A stretch of 64,000 nucleotides of DNA from positions 47,204,848 through 47,268,847 of the forward strand of contig JAVMKO010000010.1 of assembly GCA_032164245.1 (NCBI GenBank). The letters run 5' to 3'. Each line of letters starts with the position of its first letter. Position 1 is the stretch's first letter. This DNA comes from Sternotherus odoratus. Lineage: Eukaryota; Chordata; Testudines; Kinosternidae. The position numbers and the translations under genes were made by a program. Shown in pieces: positions 13,801 through 22,800 of the stretch. Under the pieces are notes generated by a model, which saw nothing but the letters and a program-made list of their open reading frames with translations, was not told the DNA's origin and ran no database searches.

Positions 13801-16800
13801 CTACTGCTCCTTGCCTTGGTTCCAAAGCTCTTCCTAGATCAAAGACCTTTTGGGTCTTACTGCGAGCTGATGTAAGAGAAAGGGATATATCATAAGATGA
13901 TTTGGGACCAAGAAGCTGTGTCCTGGATTCTTGGCCTGGATGATAGCTATAAACTGTAGAAGAAAATAACGACAGTGCTATCTTTCTCCAAAAGGCAGAG
14001 AAGGCAAAGACTAATAATGCCTTACACTTTCACTTCTACTTTAGTTATAGAAAAGAGAGGCTAGAATTTCATCCCTTAATCATAAGGCTTAAAGGAAATC
14101 CCATAAAAGACCTGGCCTCACATGTTTAATGAATTAAAAAAAACCCCTATGTAATGGTTTGAAGGAAGCTACTGATGTCAATTTTCTAGCCATACACAAG
14201 GAAAAATTACCATAGTAAAACCATTCAAGATATTTTGTTGCCTAAAGGGTTCATCTTATGTCACTTTGATGGTGATACAGAAGGCAAATAGCCATGGTGA
14301 ATCCATTCCAGCTATTGTCACCTCAGTAACACAGTGAGAATTAACCATTGTTCCAGCTGTCTCGTGGCATGGAGCCTGAATTCCTATGGAATACAAAACC
14401 ACAATTAGATTATTTATTGTGACACTTGTGTCATTTTGTAAAATTATTTGGAATAATCATTGATCAGGGTATGTCAAAAGTATTCATGCGTTGTAACCAC
14501 ATGCTCATGGTAGAAGACAAGCCGAACTCACTCACCATGTGCACCAATGTGTTCCAGACTTTTGACTCTGTCAGCTGTACCGACGGTGAAGAACTGGAAC
14601 AGCTTCAACTGGAAATGACAGATCTGAGGCAGGAAGTCCAAAGGCTGAAGGTGAGGCTTATCTTTCGAGCACGTTTTTCTATCCTGGGCGTTTTGCCGTA
14701 ACTCAGTTGTAAGAGTGGGGGTACCCCAGCCTCTGTGCTCTCGAGTACAGAGAAGGGGACTCTTTTATGTCCAGACCCCTTAACTTAGCTTCTTCCCAGC
14801 CAAATTAAGTCCCCACACCCCGAGAAACCCCCCTCTACCAGTGGGGTTCTTGGGGTACCATGGCTGCCACCATCCGGGTGTACTTCCAAAACCTTGGAGG
14901 GGCCCCCGGACTTCCCCAAAACCCTAACTCTGTCCCCCTCCCTGAGAGCCAGAGTTAGACACCTGGAGGCTGCTTCCCCTCCCCCTTCACCCTTCCCGGC
15001 TGAAGGCAGAGACAGGCTCCGTTCCTCAGCTGAGAACCTGAGCTGATTCCTTTACCTACCTCCCCCCCCACCTCCTCTCTTCCCAGTGAAGAGAGAGAGA
15101 CCTTAAGGGAATTAAACCAAACGCTTTTATAACTAAAAGATTTAATAAAGAAAAAGAATAAAACAGAGAGACATTACACTTCACAATTTAGGTTTCCCTA
15201 ACTTCCCTCTAAAAAGGACCGAGACACCCCAAAAGGCACAGGCTTATAATATTAAAAGATTACTTACAATCAGCTAAGTAGAAATATAAGAGAAGAGTAG
15301 AGTCATCTTAATAGCCAAAGATGCTCCAAGACCCGTTTCCAGCTACATGGCCAGCAAAACGAAAACTGACTTAAACCCCTCCCTCCCTCATGGCAGGGAA
15401 ACTCTACGTTACTTGTTCTCAGATGACATTAACCCTCTCCAGCCCTTTACACTTATGACATCAGTGTTTCAGTATTCAAATATAGGGGATGTAACAGTGT
15501 GACAATTACGCAGGTCTTCTGTGTGTATCACGCCTTTACATTTCTAGGCATTTGTTGGAGGCAGCCACCATTTTGCATTCAGTTCAAGGCGGGTTGTTAC
15601 AGAGGAGATACGCGGACTGTGCTTTCTCTCATCGAGACTTCATTTTTGTTCTTTGGGTTTTTTTCCTTAAAACAAAAGTTTAATGTGCCGAAAGCATACG
15701 GTTACTCTTTTTAAAATGGAAAACCATAAAAGAAAATACACATTTTAAAAATATCCAAAACGTAACACAAATAATTCACGTCATATTAAACTGAAATACA
15801 CCCCCCACCTTCCTGATCTAACCTAATATCAGCAGCTCAGCTGTTAAAAGCAGATGATGACAAAGTGCATTTTTCAGATACATGCAACCTGTAGCCAATG
15901 AAAGGCAGTTGCAGAGTAAGAGTGCATCTAAATTTGTGGCTATTGTAGAGGAGAGCTGCAATCCATAGTTGTTTCTAGTGAATTAATTCAAGAAAGTCCT
16001 ATTTCCTGCATTATTCTGGAGATAGCCTAGGTGATCACAGTGGTCCCTTGTTGCCTTTTCATCGGAGCGAATGTGCTGTCAAACATGTTGCCTGACCAAG
16101 TGAAAATCTTCCTCCTAGTCTCTTCTGAAGGAGGTGGAAAGCAGCAAGAAGTCAATGGAATATGAACTTCAGAGACTGAACCAGGTTAGTTTAGAGGTTA
16201 TTTGTGAATTGTGCAGTGGCATAGGGCAAAGGAACTGCGTAGCTCCAGCCTAGTAAAAGCCCCAGGCTGCAGGCCTTGTCAAAGGCCCAAACAGGTACTG
16301 GGGCTGCAGAAGGGCAGTCCAGGGATAGGCAAAGGCAGCAGGTCCTAACCCCTTCCTAACGACGAGTGGCCATTACAGACTTCAGTCTGCCCCAGTGAGC
16401 AGATGATGACTGGCAGTAGCCACCGAAGCAAGGTGGGATTATAGGGTTGGGGGTTCCCCTGGGCAGGGAGACCCAGAGTGAGGAGGTACTGCTGGGGAAG
16501 AAACCCAAGGTAAAGAGGCGCTGGGATCCAGGAGGGACCCAGGGCCAGTGGCAAGCGAGACACCGGCCTGCAGAGGGTGCTCTGTTTGCTGGGAAAGAGC
16601 TAATTCCCAGACGACCAGCAGGAGGCGCCACAAGGAGTCTCGTGCTACAGCTCTCTTTTCCCAAAAGTTTCCCCAGTTCCTAATAAATCTGAATCCCTCA
16701 TCCCTACACCATTGTCTCATCCAGACATTGAGACCCTGTCATCTGCCTGGCTAACTGGTCCTGCATGTGGAACAGGAAGGATTTCAGAGAATGCTACCAT

Positions 16801-19800
16801 GGAGGTCCTGGACTTACAACATCTACATTGCAATTCTTAGCTCTGCAGTCCAAGCCCCAGAGACTGATCTGGGTGACTTGCGCCAGCCGCAGCCATGCTG
16901 CGACTCTTTTATTGCTGTATAGACATACCTGGAAGGCGCATGCGTATATGGGTTCCAGCCCTTTGCCCCAGTGACATAGAAGTTGCAAAGGAAAAATCTT
17001 CATAACAGATGAAGGGTTTCTGCATGGTACCATGGGAAGAACAGCAGCAGCTCCTGGAATGCTGATGGGTTGATATGATATCGGTGGCTGGTGGGGATGC
17101 TGTGTTAACAAACCCTCCCTGCCAATTCCAGAAGGCGCTGGACTTCCTGTCTGAGAACCGGACCCTGCACAGCAAGCTGCAGGTGGCTGAGGTGGTGCAG
17201 CAGCAAGCCCACAGTGCAGAGCAGGACTATGAGGAAGTGATCCACCTGCTAGAGGCTGAAATCAGTGAGCTGAAAACTCAGCTGGTAGGGAAGAAAACAA
17301 AGCATGTCTCCGAAGCAGAGGTAATGTACCCCCAGGGCCCAGGAGGGGATGGCTGGGGACTCAATGGACCAGCTGGAAAAGCTTTTGAAGGAAATTTTAA
17401 ATGATAGCTTGATTGTAATTTGTAAAACAGAGGCTAGCAGATTTCCAGTGACCAGATCAAAAGAAAAGGGATCCTCTGTAACAATTAACACCCAGGCTAG
17501 TTCCTCTGCTAATCTCCATTGCTGCACTGGCGCTGCATGTGCACTAACTGAGAATCTCACCATCCCCCCCCCCCCCCCCCCTCCATCCCTAAGCTTCAAA
17601 CTCAGGCAAAAACCTCTGAAGAGAGATGTGTCTTGTACCAGGCCCTGAAGGTCAATGACGGGATTAGTGGGCTAGCATGGGGAGCAGATTCCAGAATGGA
17701 AGGCCTTCCATTAAGAGTGCCCAGCCCCCAGGTGGTTTAGTCTAGGGATCATTACCCAGCTGAACATAACTCTCATGAGTAAGAGAGAGAGACACATAGG
17801 AGCCAGGTCTCAGACTGAGACCACACTAAGGTAGATTAAGATGCAGGCCAATAGACATGAAATTGTCTTTGACAGCTGCTCCTACTCAGAAAGGGCAGTC
17901 CCTATATTTTAGCTATTTATTTCTACTTGCTCTGCCCCAGCAGAAAGTCTCCCTCCTAGTCCAGTGGAATTTAAAGTTGCCTCATCCCTTTCTGTCATGT
18001 AATTGGGCCCATTTGTCGCAGCTACAGGAGCCCATATGGGCGTGGGGCTAGCAACTCCACCCCACAGGGAACCAACTTGCTACTGAAACGCAAACAACAG
18101 AGATGGAGTGCTCTGTGGTTGGTGGCCCATACCCCACCTGGGGGGTGACGGGCAGAGAGAGAGAGAGAGAGAGAGACAGGAGCCCATAGTCTGTTTGTGC
18201 CCCTGTGTTTTTCCAAGCAGCTCTGACAACAGTGCTGATATGAATGTAGCCCCACTGCCACTCTGTGGAAAGTTCTGTTGTCACTGAGGACCCAGCTACC
18301 ATCCGTGTGCTTCTGTTTTCAAGCCTGTCATTAAGTTTGTGCCTCCAAGAGCCTAACGTGAGCTGATGCTATCTCTTCCCACCTCTTTCTTTCCACCTCA
18401 GGGAGACATTCTGGCACTGAAAAGACGGCTGTCCCTGGCAGATGGCCAGCTGCGGAAATCTGAAGTCATGCGGAAGCGCTTGGAAATCTGCAACAGGAAG
18501 CTGCTCCTGTTCGTGCAGGTGAAGTATTGAAATGTGGCCACTGTCTATGGGAACCGAACGTAGCTGGTTTACTCTGCCTTCTGTTACCATGGAGGTCAAA
18601 ATCACTTCCTGTTCTAGTTCTTGGATCCTTTATTCTTCCATTGGATCCTGGAAAGATGTTCTCTGTTAGTGTCAGGAGAAGCTACTCAGTACAAACCTCC
18701 CTAGAACTAATATGTGTGGGAACTCTGTATACCCAAGGGACTAAAATCTGCCCTCTTTTACTTGTATGCAACCCCCAAGAAGCCCAGGGACTAGGCCCAG
18801 AATTCTGATGGTCCCTATTGTATTCCACTGAGGGTTTAGCGTGTGCACCATGTGCCCTGAGTTGGAGAATTTGAAGGTAGTCTCTGTTGGGCTGGACATG
18901 CGCCCAGACTCACCTCATGGTTTCATCCGAGGTGGTAAAGGGCAGGGACCACATCTCCAGTTCCTTCTCACCACTGCTGAAAGTTCCGAGTCTTCATCTT
19001 TTATGCATCTTTAAGTACATTGTTGTAAATAGTTTTTAGAATTTTAGAGTTTTATAGAACTTTTTAGCTGTTTTATTGTAGTTTTAGTGAGCAACGTAGA
19101 TAGATCAGGGGTTTGTTTCTCTACCCCCTCATCCCCATTCCCTGTTCCTATGAGCAGGTACTGGACTATGCCCATAACACTGGGCCTCAAATTCTGTGTC
19201 TCCTGCCCACGTTCCCTCTTGGTTAGTGACAAACACCAACACTGCCTCTCCTGCTTGGAGAAAGCTCATAGTGTATCCAGGTGTAGTACGCCTTTTGGCT
19301 AAGAAAGCATTATCTAAAAAGTTATATCTGCCAGTCCTTCCCAACTGTATCCGAGAAGGCTGGGTTCCCCGCCTCTGGAAATACCTCAGAGAAGTTGCTT
19401 GTCCAGGTCACATCATGTAGAAGCCTCCCTCTTAGCCTCAGCAGGAGTTTCTAGTCCATTCCATCCCCACCCATAACTCCAAGTATGTTTGGAATGGAAT
19501 CGGTGGGCTCTGGACGCCACGACTGTTAGTCTGTAGGGTAATTAGTACCCCGTAGAGGCTCAGTCCAGAATTCCAAGAGCTGGTAAACTCCAAGTGGGTG
19601 CGTTACACAGACATCACTGAACTTGGAGGGACCCAAAATGTCTTCCCCAATTATATTACTTACTGCAGTTTGGGAATTCTCTTTCTGTGCACATGAGCGG
19701 CTCCAGCCAAGAGTGGGACCAAGGCACAGAGTGTGAATAATGGGGAAAGCAGCAGGCACTCTGAAGTACAGCCTGAAAAACTATTCCTTAAGAGTGGGTT

Positions 19801-22800
19801 TTTTAACCTTGCATCTGATACATTTTAGTGTCTGTATTAATTTACATAATATCTGTATATTTGCATAGGGTACGAGTTTTGCTTCTGTTGCAAAAGGCCT
19901 TGAGATATTAGCTTCAAGGGCAGTGAATAAACAGAAGCTGATTACTGTCAGTCTAAATCTGAGCCCCAGCAAAAATGCATGGGGTTTATTCTCTGGAATT
20001 TGTCAATCCTGTAATTTGAGATCTTCTCTTCCCACCCTCTTTTTCCTCCCCATAGAATGTTCACAGGCTCCTGAGCACGCCCAGCCAGTTACCAGATGAG
20101 ACAAGGTGGGGAAAGACTTCTGAGAATTGTGAATGTGTGCGTAAAATGACCTTGTTTTGACTTTGTCTGGCTGATGTGTTTACAGGGTGTCAGTTGCTGC
20201 TGTTGCTACAAAAGTATTGTGTAAATACAGTCACTTTGTAGATGGGATAGGATGGTCTTGAGGCTAAAATACGAGACTGGGACTGAGGAGATCTGGGTTC
20301 TGTTTCAAATGCTTTCTGAGTGACCGTGGTTTAATTATTTAGGCCAAAGCTCAGTTGCCTAAGCTTAGGTACCTAAATAAGTGGCCTAATTTTCAGAGGT
20401 CTTGAGCAGATTAAGTCTGTGTTGCAGATCTTAGATCTGCAGAACTTGGCTAAGAATAACCTGTGTTTGGTTTTGGGCCCATCTCTGATTTTATTATTTG
20501 TTACTGAAACTAGGAGTTATAATAGAGGTAACGAAGAGTCCTGTGGCACCTTAAAGACTAACTAAAGTATTGAAGCATAAACTTTCGTGGGCAAATACCC
20601 ACTTTGTCGGATGCACTTGCTTGCCAAAGTGGGTATTTGCCCACAAAAGCTTATGCTTCAATACTTTAGTTAGTCTTTAAGGTGCCACAGGACTCTTTGT
20701 TACCTCTGCTATTCCAGACTAACATGGCTACCTCTCTGATTCTAGGAATTATAATGTCTCTTATTCATCTTTGTTAATGAGAGTCTGGCAAATGAACTGT
20801 GGTGAATCTTAAACTCTGAAAAGGTTACTGGGACACTGCTAATGTTTGTAGCTCTACCCTACAAACTGAATATATATATTTTTAAATAACTGTTGGAAAA
20901 ACCCCTATCATTTTTTGCATTGATTTCCAAAACAAATGAATCAGAAATATGATTTTTTTTTATTGTTTAAAAAAATCAGCATTCCAATGCTAAGGAGCAA
21001 ACTTATAATAATACACCAGTATTTATGCATGACAGGGGGACAGTAGATTTCAATTTCAAATAATTTCAAGCCAACTACACATACAAAATGATGGGCTCTA
21101 AATTATCTGTGACCACTCAGGAAAGAGATCTTGGAGTCATTGTGGTTAGTCCTCTGAAAACATTTGCTCAAAGTGCAGCAGCAGTCAAAGGTACGTCTAC
21201 GCTGCAGTTAAAAACCCGCAGCTGGCCCCTGCCAGCTGATTAGGGCTCCCAGGGCTTGGTCGAAGGGTCTATTTAACTGAGGTGTAGATGTCTGGACTTG
21301 GGTTGGAGCCAGGCTCTCGACTGCTGTGAGGGGGGGGAAGGACCCAAACTTGGGGTGCAGCCTGAGCTCAAATGTCCACACCACAGTTAAGCAGCCCCTT
21401 GGCCTGAGTCTCATGAGCCAAACTCAGCTGGCACAGGTCAGCCGCAGGTGTCTAATTGTAGAGTAGACGTACCCAAAAGGATAACCGAATGTTAGGAACC
21501 ATTGGGAAAGAGAGAGAGATGATAAATCCGAGAATATCATAATGCCACTGTATAGATCCACGGCACTGCCACACCTTTATTCCTGAGGGAATTCTGCACC
21601 CCCAAAAATTAAAATTCTGTACCAAAAAATTTAAAATGATGCACACAATATTTTAAAATTCTGCAAAGTTCTGCAAATTTTGTCAGCTCTGCTCTTGCAG
21701 AAGGGGTGTGTGTGTGGCATGTAACCCCATGTGCCCCTGGTCACCCTCCTGATTTCCCCTCTTCCAGCGTGGCTACCCTTTGCTTCCCTGCCGTTTTCTG
21801 CAAGGAAACATAGGAAATTGGTGAGGGGAGGGACGTTTTCTGTGGGTACGCAGTCACACAGAATTCCCCCAGGAGTAACATCTTGACTACTGCATGCAGT
21901 TCTGGTCGTCCTATCTAAATATATATATATTAGAATTGGAAAAGGTGCTGAGAGGGGCAACAAAAATTATTAGGAGTATAGAACAGATTCCATATGAGGA
22001 GAAATTAAAAAGACTGGGACTGTTCAGCTTAAAATAGAGACGATTGAGGGGGCATATGATACAAGTCTATAAAATCATGGATGGCATGGAGAAAGTGACT
22101 AGGGGAGTGTTATTTACCTCTTCACATAACACAAGAACAAGGGGTCACTCAATGAAATTAATAGGCAGCAGTCTTAAAACAAACATAAGGAAGTATCAAA
22201 GAGTCCTGTGGCACCTTAAAGACTAACTATAAAGTTTTGAAGCATAAGCTTTCGTGGGCTAATACCCACTTCGTCGGATGTCTGCTTGCATCTGACGAAG
22301 TGGGTATTAGCCCACGAAAGCTTATGCTTCAAAACTTTATAGTTAGTCTTTAAGGTGCCACAGGACTCTTTGTTACCTCTGCTATTCCAGACTAACACGG
22401 CTACTTCTCTGATTCATAAGGAAGTATTTCTTCACACAATGCACAGTCAGCCTGTGGAACTCATTGCCAGGGGATGTTGTGAAGGACAAAGGCATAACGA
22501 GGTTCAAAAAATAAATGAATAAGTTCATGGAGGATGGGTGGCATCAATGACTATTAGCCATGATGGGCAGGGATGCAACCCCATGCTCTGGAGGATGGCC
22601 CTAAACCTTTCGCTGCCAGAAGCTAGGACGTGATGACAAAAGTGGAACTCTTGATAATTGCCCCTTTCAGTTCATTCCCTCTGAAGCACCTGGCACTGGC
22701 TACTGTTGGAAGCCAGAATGCCGAGTTAGATGGACCTTTGATCTGACTCATTATGGCTTTTTTATGTTTCCAAGGCAATGATTTCTAATACTCTGAGAAT

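Larger units (their letters stand above)
21050..22770 (+). mobile_element. CR1 LINE 3' region, interrupted by three insertions
   Basis: CR1 3' blocks appear in order: 'aaattatctgtgaccactcaggaaagagatcttggag' (21099 on), CCGAATGTTAGGAACCATTG, ACTACTGCATGCAGTTCTGG, GCAACAAAAATTATTAGGAG, AAGTATTTCTTCACACAATG, then GGACCTTTGATCTGACTCA. They are separated by a palindromic MITE (21190-21473), a TIR element (21578-21877) and a fold-back SINE (22197-22414). There is no usable coding sequence. Confidence 0.75.

Noticed and set aside
14572..14650. Alternative acceptor TCTGTCAG for exon H
   Set aside because: Its use would shift the frame relative to exon G; the upstream GTTCCAG keeps phase 0 and the coiled-coil reading.
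19285..19315. GCCTTTTGGCTAAGA, matching the start of U2 snRNA
   Set aside because: Only about 15 bases match; the bases on both sides do not follow U2, so it is a chance match.
20524..22414. CRISPR-like or satellite array suggested by repeated SINE arms
   Set aside because: Only two distant palindromes of a dispersed SINE, in vertebrate introns, with target duplications.
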